Shown in pieces: positions 26,941 through 34,152 of a stretch of DNA of 64,000 nt. The position numbers and the translations under genes were made by a program. Positions within the stretch are counted from its first letter, which is position 1, and the number at the start of each line of letters is the position of its first letter. The stretch comes from Blautia faecicola (GTDB lineage Bacteria > Bacillota > Clostridia > Lachnospirales > Lachnospiraceae), in the NCBI RefSeq assembly GCF_004123145.1, contig NZ_SDKC01000001.1, positions 3,443,501 through 3,507,500 on the forward strand, read 5' to 3'. The notes below the pieces were generated by a model. It was not told the origin of the DNA. It saw only the letters and a list, made by a program, of their open reading frames with translations, and made no database searches.

Positions 26941-27102
26941 AGCGTGTCTGAAAAATCATTTCCGCAATCTGCAAGCCCCACTTTGCGGTATATTTTACCC
27001 TCGTTCGGTTGCCGTAGCCCGCTACGCCGCCCTTATTCGGATAAAATCTCCCACAAACCGGGACTCGCAGCTCACGAAAAGCCTTTTTCAGACACGCTCT
27101 AG
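26937..27102 (+). mobile_element. MITE-A copy 1 (166 bp)
   Basis: CTAG at both ends; terminal inverted repeats AGCGTGTCTGAAAAA and its complement; no coding capacity. The ends match those of the IS5-like element at 2411 except for one base, so that transposase could move it. It sits between the kinase remnant and recQ, and the recQ reading frame runs into it: CTAGAGCGTGTCTGA supplies the last codons Leu-Glu-Arg-Val and the stop. Confidence 0.9.
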
Positions 27103-28926
27103 TTCCTCTAAGAACCGCTCCCCATATTTCTCATACTTCGCCTCGCCCACACCGGACACTTCCAGCATGGAAGCCCGGTCGGTGGGTTTTTTCACGCATA
27201 TATCAATCAACGTTTTATCACTGAATACGATATACGGCGGCACTTTCTGTTCTCCGGCGATCGTGAGGCGAAGCTGACGCAGCCGCTCAAATAGCTGCCA
27301 GGAGGCAGCATCCAGATCTTCCGTAAGCCCGGCGCGTTTCCGGATCTTTTTCCCGCTGCCATCCGTTTTCGTCTTTTTCTCCTTTGGTTTTGAGAATTTC
27401 ATCACGATCTTCTCATCCTCCTCCAGAAAATCCTCGCCCTTTTCTTCCAGATGAATCAGCGCATATTTGTCCGGTGTCGCCCACAGATACCCCTGTGCCA
27501 GAAGTTCCCCGATGATCTCCTTCAGGCGCGGCTCGGAAGTCTGCTTCTGTTTTCCATAACTTTCCACATCTTCCAGCCCATACGATTTTACTTTCGCATT
27601 CTGACTTCCCCGGAGGACCGCTGCGATTGTTCCCGCACCGTAATTTCTCGGCAGTTCCGTGATGCATTCCATAATATCCCGGCAAATCTCCGTCACATCC
27701 TCCTCCACATACTCATGGAGGCAGTTCGAACAGTTTTCGCACCGCCTCGGACCTTTCTCACCGAAATATTTCAGGATAAAACCACGCAGACAGTCTTTCG
27801 TCGTACTGTAAAACGTCATCATCCGCAGGCGCTGGGCATCCCGCTCCCGGACTGCTTCCGCCTCGTCCCGGTCCATATCTTCCCGAAGATCCTTTTCCTC
27901 TAACAAAAACTGATTGATCCGGACATCCTGTGGGGAATACAGCAGGATACATTCTGCCCGCTCTCCGTCACGCCCGGCTCGTCCCGCTTCCTGATAGTAA
28001 TTTTCCATGCTCTGCGGCATATTATAATGCACCACATACCGGACATTCGACTTATCGATCCCCATACCAAATGCATTCGTCGCCACCATCACCGGCTTTT
28101 CATCAAAAATAAAAAGATCCTGATTCGTCTTTCTCTCTTCCGCAGAAAGCCCCGCATGATATCTGGTCGCCGGTATATCTTCCATCTGTAACATCGTGCA
28201 TACCTCTTCCACATTCTTTCTGGTCGCACAGTAAACAATCCCGCTCTCCGTCCGGTGTTCCTTCACATAATCCAGCAGCTCCGCCTTCTTATTCCCTGTC
28301 CGCACCTCAAAATAAAGATTCGCCCGGTCAAACCCCGTCACCAGCACCCTCGGACTCCGAAGCCCCAGCACACACAAAATATCGTCCCGCACCTGCTCCG
28401 TTGCCGTCGCTGTAAACGCACTCACCACCGGCCGCACCGCCAGCCGATTCACAAACTCCACAATATTCAGATAACTCGGCCGGAAATCCTGTCCCCACTG
28501 GGAAATACAGTGTGCCTCATCCACCGTCACCATACTGATCTGCACCCGCTGTGCAAAATCAAGAAACAGCGGCGTCAACAACCGTTCCGGTGCCACATAA
28601 ATAATCTTATACCGCCCCTGCACCGCATATTCCATCGCCTTATAAATCTGACCTTCCGTAAGCGAACTGTTAATATACGCCGCATGAATCCCGGCCTCAT
28701 TCAACGCCCGCACCTGATCCTTCATCAAGGAAATCAACGGAGAAATCACAACCGTAATCCCCGGCAAAAGCAACGCCGGAACCTGATAGCAAATCGACTT
28801 CCCCGCCCCCGTAGGCATAATCCCCAGAACATCCCTCCCGGATAAGATCGCTCCGATCAGATCCTCCTGCCCGTTCCGGAACCCGTCATACCCGAAATAC
28901 CTTTTCAGAACTTCATACATATCCAT
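27088..28926 (-). CDS. recQ: ATP-dependent DNA helicase RecQ
   Basis: 3'-5' helicase for recombination and repair, 612 residues. Walker A GIMPTGAGKSICYQ (about 35-48), DEAH in TVDEAHCISQWGQDFRPSY, helicase motif VI QEAGRAGRDGERA, the RecQ zinc site (CLRGFILKYFGEKGPRRCENCSNC, four cysteines), winged helix, and an HRDC domain near the C-terminus (KTLIDICVKKPTDRASMLEVSG). The final LERV and the stop codon are encoded by the tip of a MITE, so the native C-terminus has been replaced, possibly with loss of a few residues. The HRDC domain looks complete. Confidence 0.95.
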   Translation of the reverse strand: MDMYEVLKRYFGYDGFRNGQEDLIGAILSGRDVLGIMPTGAGKSICYQVPALLLPGITVVISPLISLMKDQVRALNEAGIHAAYINSSLTEGQIYKAMEYAVQGRYKIIYVAPERLLTPLFLDFAQRVQISMVTVDEAHCISQWGQDFRPSYLNIVEFVNRLAVRPVVSAFTATATEQVRDDILCVLGLRSPRVLVTGFDRANLYFEVRTGNKKAELLDYVKEHRTESGIVYCATRKNVEEVCTMLQMEDIPATRYHAGLSAEERKTNQDLFIFDEKPVMVATNAFGMGIDKSNVRYVVHYNMPQSMENYYQEAGRAGRDGERAECILLYSPQDVRINQFLLEEKDLREDMDRDEAEAVRERDAQRLRMMTFYSTTKDCLRGFILKYFGEKGPRRCENCSNCLHEYVEEDVTEICRDIMECITELPRNYGAGTIAAVLRGSQNAKVKSYGLEDVESYGKQKQTSEPRLKEIIGELLAQGYLWATPDKYALIHLEEKGEDFLEEDEKIVMKFSKPKEKKTKTDGSGKKIRKRAGLTEDLDAASWQLFERLRQLRLTIAGEQKVPPYIVFSDKTLIDICVKKPTDRASMLEVSGVGEAKYEKYGERFLEELERV

Positions 28927-29073
28927 ATATTATTATATCTTTCCTTTCCGTACTAACTTTTACTCGCATGTCTCAGATTTTATCATATCCATAACAAAAC
29001 GCCTTACAGGATACCACCTGTAAACAGTGGTTACACCGTTACTGAAAACTTATAAAAAGTTATAAACTTTTAT
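28927..29073. other. Gap between recQ and the IS607-type element
   Basis: About 150 bases of AT-rich DNA. AAAAGTTATAAACTTTT near 29055-29071 is a short palindrome that directly adjoins the predicted right end of the IS607-type element. It would be read as guide sequence if the omegaRNA model is right. No gene seen. Confidence 0.4.
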
Positions 29074-29300
29074 GTTTCATTCCTGCTTCAACGAGTATGC
29101 TTTTGATGATATAAATATCAATCTACTCACAAGTTCTTGTACTCTCCACAGGCGTAAATTCCGGATTAACGTATCCGTACATATTTGCATTAACGTTTCA
29201 GTGTCAGCTTGCAAATCTTTCTCCATAAGCCTTGAGGTTTATAGATGCCTGGAAATCTCTGTCAATCATATTCCCACACTCACATCTATAAATTCTGTCA
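29074..29300 (-). ncRNA. Probable omegaRNA (reRNA) at the tnpB 3' end
   Basis: TnpB nucleases use an RNA that overlaps the 3' end of their gene and ends at the transposon boundary. Here the minus strand past the tnpB stop (29204) is non-coding, contains the short stems GTACGGATACG and AGTACAAGAACTTGTG, and finishes in GAAGCAGGAATGAAAC. The RNA 5' end is not visible; 29300 is a guess. Confidence 0.5.
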
Positions 29301-30367
29301 GATAACTTCAGATCTTTTTTTATGTTTCCACAACAGCTGCAAAGCTTTGATGATGGATAAAACCGATCAGCCACTATAAGCTGGATTCCTTTATCACTGC
29401 ACTTATATTCAAGCTGTTTTCTAAACCTGAAAAATCCCTGTTCCTGAACTGCTTTGGATAAATGTCTGTTTTTCATCATTCCGCTGACATTCAGATCTTC
29501 AATACATATAAATCTTGGTTTTCGATTTACGATCTCAGATATGGTCTGATTCAAATAGTTTTTACGGATGTTTGTTAATCTGTGATTTCGTTTTAATAAA
29601 AGTTTTTTCTTTTTGATTACATTATTGGTTTTACAGTAACTTTCTCCTCTCTTATTTTTCTCGTAAGAACGAGAGATACTACGCTGTAATCTGCGTTTCT
29701 GTTTTTCTAGTTTCTTTACTTTCTGACTCTTATTGATGTTCTTATATTGGACAGCATCAGAGCAGACAGCCAGATTTTTGATTCCTAAGTCTATACCAAC
29801 GCCATCATCATTAAGCGTTTCCCTGCAGTCAGGCAATTCCACACATACACTGATCCACCAGTTCAATCCATCAAAGGATATTCTCGGATTCATATATTTA
29901 GCATCTGTAGGAATGCGTCCATGTTCTGCAAGTCTTACCCAATTCATTTTTTGCTTATTTGCTTTCCTGCCGGAGGAAAAGCCTTCAAATTTAACGTGGG
30001 TATTACTGAATCGTATCTTAACGTTGTCCTGATAGAACTTCGGCATGGATCTCTTTCTGGACTTGAATCTTGGGAATTTTTGCAAACCCTTGAAAAAGTT
30101 CTTATAAGCAGTACAGGCATCTTTGATTGCCTGTTTGGTTACATTATTTGAAATACTCAGTAACCATGCATATTCATCAGAATGTCTAAGCTTTGTAAAT
30201 TCTTTTCTGAGTTCTGCATCTGGAATAAATCTGCCACCTTTTTCATAATTTTCTTTTTCCCTGGCCAAAGCCCAGTTATAAGCAAATCTTGAAGCACCTG
30301 CGTACTGAAACATCTTAGTTTTCTGTACATTGTTTGGTATCAACATTACTTTTATGGCTTTTACCAT
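29204..30367 (-). CDS. tnpB: TnpB RNA-guided nuclease (OrfB of IS607-type element)
   Basis: RuvC-type nuclease, relative of Cas12, 387 residues. N-terminal helix-turn-helix start MVKAIKVMLIPNNVQK, basic middle, RuvC-I Asp in DGVGIDLGIKNLAV, RuvC-II Glu in FICIEDLNVSGM, zinc ribbon CSCCGNIKKD...YRCECGN, and RuvC-III Asp in MIDRDFQASINL. All catalytic residues are present, so it should be able to cut DNA. The first 53 bases overlap the recombinase gene in another frame. Confidence 0.93.
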   Translation of the reverse strand: MVKAIKVMLIPNNVQKTKMFQYAGASRFAYNWALAREKENYEKGGRFIPDAELRKEFTKLRHSDEYAWLLSISNNVTKQAIKDACTAYKNFFKGLQKFPRFKSRKRSMPKFYQDNVKIRFSNTHVKFEGFSSGRKANKQKMNWVRLAEHGRIPTDAKYMNPRISFDGLNWWISVCVELPDCRETLNDDGVGIDLGIKNLAVCSDAVQYKNINKSQKVKKLEKQKRRLQRSISRSYEKNKRGESYCKTNNVIKKKKLLLKRNHRLTNIRKNYLNQTISEIVNRKPRFICIEDLNVSGMMKNRHLSKAVQEQGFFRFRKQLEYKCSDKGIQLIVADRFYPSSKLCSCCGNIKKDLKLSDRIYRCECGNMIDRDFQASINLKAYGERFAS

Positions 30368-30974
30368 CTGTTTCCTCCTGTATCAGTTCCCTGATAAGTT
30401 TCCTGGCTTTATTCGCTCGTTTTCCTTGTAATTTACAACTGAATACTGTGATTATTTGAACCAGATCTTCAACAAGTTCCTGCTGTTCGGATTTTTCAGT
30501 ATGATCCATAATCTCAATCTCACAATTATAAAGTGAAGCGATATATTCTATCAACTCAAAGCCAAATCTCAATAGCCTGTCTTTATATAAGACAACAACC
30601 TTTTCCACCTGATTTTGAGATATCCGTCTGAGCAGATCCTGAAGTCCTTTTTTCTTATAATTAATCCCGGAACCGATATCACTTATTATCTCAAATGGCC
30701 GTCCTTTTGCCAGAAGGTATGTCTTAACATTATCAATCTGTCGTTCCAGATCATCTTTTTGTTTATGGCTGGAAACACGACAATATCCAATTGTAATGCG
30801 GTTTTTAGGCTTTACATTGATTACCTGGTTGAGTTGCTCATCAGAATAATATCTATAGCCACTTACTGTAATATGATGCGGATGAAGTTTTCCATTGGCA
30901 TCCCAATTTCGTAATGTCTGGGCAGATACGCCTATGATTCTTGAAAATTCATGTATAGAATAATATTTACTCAA
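30315..30974 (-). CDS. tnpA: IS607-type serine recombinase (TnpA)
   Basis: Catalyses insertion and excision of the element. The 219 residues start with a MerR-like helix-turn-helix (YSIHEFSRIIGVSAQTLRNW, residues 5-24), followed by the serine recombinase domain with the catalytic serine in GYCRVSSHKQ (about residue 68) and the arginine motif YKDRLLRFGFELIE. Start codon is TTG, set by AAAGGAG eight bases upstream. It is full length for the family. Confidence 0.9.
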   Translation of the reverse strand: MSKYYSIHEFSRIIGVSAQTLRNWDANGKLHPHHITVSGYRYYSDEQLNQVINVKPKNRITIGYCRVSSHKQKDDLERQIDNVKTYLLAKGRPFEIISDIGSGINYKKKGLQDLLRRISQNQVEKVVVLYKDRLLRFGFELIEYIASLYNCEIEIMDHTEKSEQQELVEDLVQIITVFSCKLQGKRANKARKLIRELIQEETDGKSHKSNVDTKQCTEN

Positions 30975-31318
30975 AGTATTATCTCCTTTTAATAATATTC
31001 CACTCTAATATCTTATAAAACTCAACATATACTTATATAATTTTATAATCTATATTTAACTGTTAATACCCTTCTCCTCCCGTCTCCAACGCCCAGAAAG
31101 TCCGCACTTACCCGGTAAGAACAGACAGCCTTTTGCTGACGCCTTTAGCCAAGATGAGATCCAGCGTTTACGGAAACTTAGGCGCGAAGCCTTTGCTGAG
31201 CGTCTTAGTTGCAGTTAACGCTTAGCTCAGCTTGGCGTTGCCAGCGGTTGTCTGACCTTACCGGGTCAGTGCGGGCTTTCGTCTGTGCAGCCAGTCTTTC
31301 GTCCATGCAGGCAATATC
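30975..31318. other. Gap holding the IS607 left end and structured repeat H3
   Basis: The first ~95 bases are very AT-rich and form the presumed left end of the IS607-type element. The rest is the large inverted repeat H3, listed separately. No gene seen. Confidence 0.5.
31097..31279. repeat. Large nested inverted repeat H3 (related to H2)
   Basis: Outer arms 31097-31130 and 31246-31279 are complementary at 29 of 34 positions, beginning AAAGTCCGCACTTACCC. Inside, 31156-31179 matches 8945-8968 of H2 at 18 of 24 positions with every difference a transition. 31206-31228 matches 8998-9020 at 16 of 23. Outer arms of H2 and H3 differ completely, as expected if structure and not arm sequence is conserved. 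Confidence 0.8.
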
Positions 31319-31528
31319 TCACTTTACCAACTCCTGCCTTTCATCAAACCAAACCCGATCCCCTTCATTAATATCTCTGTCATACAACATCTGATCCCTC
31401 TGCAGAACGATTTTTACATCCCCATCCTCGTCCTCCAGCCGAACCACTGCCATCACCGGATCTCCCTCTTTCCGCTCCTCGCAGCCAAAATCCACATCTT
31501 CCTCTATCCGTACCACTCTATAATTCAT
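31319..31528 (-). CDS. Small acidic hypothetical protein
   Basis: Unrecognised. The 69 residues are strongly acidic (MNYRVVRIEEDVDFGCEERK; ending NEGDRVWFDERQELVK) and look like a compact beta-rich domain with a KOW/OB-like GDRVWFD turn. The codon use fits the neighbours, but the ribosome binding site is weak. No membrane or signal segment. Confidence 0.55.
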   Translation of the reverse strand: MNYRVVRIEEDVDFGCEERKEGDPVMAVVRLEDEDGDVKIVLQRDQMLYDRDINEGDRVWFDERQELVK

Positions 31529-31968
31529 AATCCGTATTTTCCCTATATTAAAACCCTTAACTATTTATTATTCATATGCTATAATATCACGCCCCCAACC
31601 CCTTTACAAGAAAGAATCCAAACACATCAAACCACAACTATGAGAAACACGCTTTGCGAGTTTCTCAAGTTATCGCGGCAGTCGCCAAGGTTTCATGCAA
31701 GCATGGACTTTGGCTCGTTGCTTGCATAAAAAAAGTACGAACCATACCGCTTACTTTCAAACGATACACTTCGCACTTCTCTTCTTAGCATTAATCTTAT
31801 ATAAACGTAACTGTTCAGTACCTTCACAGTTACGTGCCAAAATGCATGTAAAATCACCTTCGGTGATGGCATTTTGGCTTGTATGTCTCGGGATTTTGGC
31901 ATATTCATGCCAAAACACCTCGCGGTACAGTGACTACTGAATAGTTACATATAAAGTATCCGCAAGCC
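31529..31968. other. 440-base gap with hairpins and MITE-B
   Basis: Between the small acidic protein and the JAMM peptidase. It contains stems GAGAAAC/GTTTCTC (31642-31666) and ATGCAAGCA/TGCTTGCAT (31695-31727), and then MITE-B copy 1. Short reading frames here are explained by the repeats. Confidence 0.6.
31807..31948 (+). mobile_element. MITE-B copy 1 (142 bp)
   Basis: Terminal inverted repeats GTAACTGTTCAGTA and TACTGAATAGTTAC (one mismatch); inner hairpins CACCTTCGGTG and TTTTGGCATATTCATGCCAA. The same 142-base sequence recurs at 61896-62037 with four or five differences. ATATAAA flanks it on both sides (31799-31805, 31949-31955), consistent with a 7-bp target duplication. Confidence 0.88.
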
Positions 31969-32400
31969 TCAGAAAAAATACTCCTCCGAATAAATCCTCA
32001 GATCCTCTTTTTCCCAGACTCCGCTTTCCACATGAAAACTGTTCAACACCGGATACTCCGCTATCAACGACAAAATCAGATAACTGGCCTTCGAATCAAA
32101 CGCCAGCCGGATATCCTCCACCGACGGCCGTGACGGAGAAGACGGATGAGAATGCCAGTTTCCCAGCGGTTTTAACCCATTGGCGCGCATATCCTTGATT
32201 GCATTCATCTGATCTCTCGGATCCAGCGTAAAGTGATCTTCCGCATGATCCTTATTTTCCAGAAAATACACCTTCTGGATCTCTCTTCCCTCTTCTGTTT
32301 CCACCCCGGCGAGAAGCCCGCAGGCTTCCTCCGGAAGATGTTCCTTTGCATAATTTACAATCTCATCATAGAGATGATCTCTCATTCTTATAATCGCCAT
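31969..32400 (-). CDS. JAMM/MPN metallopeptidase (Mec/HcyD/QbsD-like)
   Basis: Zinc peptidase of the M67 (JAB) family, 143 residues. The Glu lies in EEACGLLAG, and the metal motif is HSHPSSPSRPSVED, i.e. H-x-H-x7-S-x2-D. Bacterial members next to ThiS-like carriers remove residues from the carrier C-terminus or release the amino acid built on it. Here the carrier ends Gly-Gly-Gly-Cys, so this enzyme would be needed to expose a diglycine end and perhaps to free homocysteine. Last gene of the sulfur operon, 93 bases after the E1-like gene; GAGGAGA precedes its ATG. Confidence 0.88.
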   Translation of the reverse strand: MAIIRMRDHLYDEIVNYAKEHLPEEACGLLAGVETEEGREIQKVYFLENKDHAEDHFTLDPRDQMNAIKDMRANGLKPLGNWHSHPSSPSRPSVEDIRLAFDSKASYLILSLIAEYPVLNSFHVESGVWEKEDLRIYSEEYFF

Positions 32401-32493
32401 AACTGTCTCCTCTTCCCACTCTGTCTTTTCTGTTTCCTCTGCTTCTGCCCGGAAACATCAGGCACTCCGGGAAGCTGATATTGATATTCTTCA

Positions 32494-33330
32494 TTACTGC
32501 TCGTCTCTCGTCGCAAACCGCCCTGCTGTCTCCTCGCAGACTTCCTGTTCGTAATCAATCGGCTCCAGGATCGTCGGATTGTCTCCGCATACCGGGCACT
32601 TATGTGTGTCTTTCGGCAGTTTGATCTTGTGGAATTCCATCGTCAGTGCATCATAAGTCAGAAGATATCCGGTCAGAAGATCACCGACACCGATCAGATA
32701 CTTGATCGCTTCCATCGCCTGTAAGGATCCGATCACACCACCCATCGCTCCGATGACACCTGCCTGTTTACAGGTCGGAACGGCATCTTTTGGCGGCGGA
32801 TTCTTGAAGACACAACGGTAACACGGTCCCTGTCTCGGTACATAAGTCATCAGCTGACCTTTGAAACGGATGATTCCTGCATGAGAAAATGGTTTTTTCT
32901 CAAGGACACAGGCATCGTTGATCAGGAATTTTGCCGGGAAATTATCGGTTCCGTCGATGATAAAATCATATTCCCGGATCAGTTCCCGGATATTGGATGC
33001 ATCCACGAACATCCGGTAAGTTTTTACCTCTACATCCGGGTTCATGGCATTCATGGTCTCTTTCGCTGATTTTACCTTTGCTTTTCCGATATCTGCTGTG
33101 CTGTGGATGATCTGTCTTTGCAGGTTGGAAAGATCCACTTCATCCGCATCCACGATACCGATGGTTCCCACGCCGGCTGCTGCCAGATACATGGCTGCCG
33201 GTGCACCAAGACCACCGGCTCCGATGATCAGCACTTTGCCTTTCAGGAGCTTTTTCTGTCCCTTGGCACCAACTTCTTTTAAGATGATGTGGCGGGAATA
33301 ACGTTCGATCTGTTCATCTGTCATTGCCAT
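32494..33330 (-). CDS. ThiF/MoeB-type E1-like adenylyltransferase
   Basis: Activates the C-terminus of a sulfur-carrier protein as acyl-adenylate for conversion to thiocarboxylate. The 278 residues have the nucleotide loop IGAGGLGAPAAMYLAAAG, the IVDADEVDLSNLQRQ segment, the catalytic Asp in DGTDNFPAKFLINDAC, and a zinc site from CYRC and CPVC. There is no rhodanese domain, so sulfide probably comes from elsewhere, perhaps the sulfite reductase upstream. Its ATG follows the carrier stop codon directly. Confidence 0.9.
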   Translation of the reverse strand: MAMTDEQIERYSRHIILKEVGAKGQKKLLKGKVLIIGAGGLGAPAAMYLAAAGVGTIGIVDADEVDLSNLQRQIIHSTADIGKAKVKSAKETMNAMNPDVEVKTYRMFVDASNIRELIREYDFIIDGTDNFPAKFLINDACVLEKKPFSHAGIIRFKGQLMTYVPRQGPCYRCVFKNPPPKDAVPTCKQAGVIGAMGGVIGSLQAMEAIKYLIGVGDLLTGYLLTYDALTMEFHKIKLPKDTHKCPVCGDNPTILEPIDYEQEVCEETAGRFATRDEQ

Positions 33331-33537
33331 TTAGCATCCACCTCCCATGAAGTACAGGAACTCTACATTGTCCCCCTCTTTTAACACGGTAGACTCTTTA
33401 TCCTCGGTTGCAATAAATTCTTCATTGATAGAAACGGTTACATATTCCGGCATCTCCACATTTTCCTGCTCGATCAGCTCCGGCAGTGTCAGTCCGTCTT
33501 TTACTTCTTTTTTCTCTCCTGCTACTGTGATAACCAT
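33331..33537 (-). CDS. ThiS-like sulfur-carrier protein ending GGGC
   Basis: Ubiquitin-fold carrier of 68 residues, starting MVITVAGEKKEVKDGLTLPE. The terminal codons read GGA GGT GGA TGC TAA, so the protein ends Met-Gly-Gly-Gly-Cys. Carriers that act directly end in Gly-Gly; one with an extra residue needs trimming first, as in the QbsE/PdtH type where a JAMM enzyme removes the cap. A JAMM gene lies two genes away. It could supply sulfur to the O-acetylhomoserine enzyme of this operon. Confidence 0.88.
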   Translation of the reverse strand: MVITVAGEKKEVKDGLTLPELIEQENVEMPEYVTVSINEEFIATEDKESTVLKEGDNVEFLYFMGGGC

Positions 33538-33570
33538 GTCTTTTCTCCTTTATGTTTCTCTATACTCTCT

Positions 33571-33888
33571 TCAGATCTGTTCTTCGATCCAGCTGTTTAA
33601 ATCTGCCTGTTTCAGTGCACCCACTTTCCGGTCTTTTTCCTGTCCGTCTTTAAAGAGGATCAAGGTCGGATTGGACTGCACTTCATACTGCTCTGCCAGT
33701 TCCACATCAAAGTTCGTATTTACCTTATATACTTTGATCTTATCTTCATAATCGTCTTCCGCGTTTCCTAACACCGGCGCCAGTTTTTTGCACGCCACAC
33801 AGGAATCGGAATAAAAATCCACCAGAACCGGAAGCGCTTCTTTCAATACTTTTTCTTCAAAATCCGCTTTGCTTACCCGTACTGCCAT
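33571..33888 (-). CDS. Thioredoxin-like protein
   Basis: Thioredoxin fold, 105 residues, active site CVAC in SDSCVACKKLAPVLG instead of the usual CGPC, cis-proline segment VQSNPTLILFKDG. Its start codon overlaps the last base of the preceding TusA-like gene. Co-transcription with sulfite reductase and sulfur-carrier genes suggests a role as electron or persulfide donor, not general redox balance. Confidence 0.88.
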   Translation of the reverse strand: MAVRVSKADFEEKVLKEALPVLVDFYSDSCVACKKLAPVLGNAEDDYEDKIKVYKVNTNFDVELAEQYEVQSNPTLILFKDGQEKDRKVGALKQADLNSWIEEQI

Positions 33889-34139
33889 TACTCTTCCACC
33901 TTTCTTACATACATGGTGTAAGTGCCGTCTTCGTTATCGATTAATTTCAGTACTTTATGTCCTTCCTCTTTCATACTTCGCGGAACATTCTGTACCGGTT
34001 CTCCGTCGTTCATGCGGACAGCCAGGACTTCTCCATCCTCCAGCTCTTCGATGGCAACTTTTGCCTTTACGAATGTCAGGGGGCATACTTTATCGGTAAT
34101 ATCAACCTCATCGGTTACTTCAAAATCTAATTCAGCCAT
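33888..34139 (-). CDS. TusA-like sulfurtransferase
   Basis: Protein of 83 residues with the TusA-family start of the fold (DITDKVCPLTFVKAKVAIEE). The conserved cysteine is followed by Pro, CPLT in place of CPxP, and LEDGEVLAVRMNDGEPVQNV forms the next strands. TusA proteins relay persulfide sulfur; YedF/YeeD relatives accompany thiosulfate or selenium genes. Located between sulfite reductase and thioredoxin. Confidence 0.82.
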   Translation of the reverse strand: MAELDFEVTDEVDITDKVCPLTFVKAKVAIEELEDGEVLAVRMNDGEPVQNVPRSMKEEGHKVLKLIDNEDGTYTMYVRKVEE

Positions 34140-34152
34140 GATTTTTCTCCTT

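Larger units (their letters stand above)
29074..31070 (-). mobile_element. IS607-type transposon (tnpA recombinase plus tnpB)
   Basis: The gene order, a MerR-headed serine recombinase overlapping a TnpB nuclease, defines an IS607-class element. The right end is set at GTTGAAGCAGGAATGAAAC (minus strand, ending 29074), the conserved 3' motif typical of TnpB elements. The left end is only approximate because IS607 elements have no terminal repeats or target duplication. Both genes look intact, so the element may be active. Confidence 0.75.

Noticed and set aside
28255-28845. Plus-strand His/Arg/Pro-rich frame antisense to recQ
   Set aside because: Extreme composition, no ribosome binding site, fully explained by the recQ coding sequence.
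31695-31727. ATGCAAGCA/TGCTTGCAT hairpin as a terminator
   Set aside because: It is followed by A residues on the plus strand and by no T run on the minus strand, so it does not have terminator form.
31693-31908. Short open frames on both strands around the hairpins and MITE-B copy 1
   Set aside because: They are produced by repeat sequence with inverted repeats, differ from the neighbours in composition and have no ribosome binding site.
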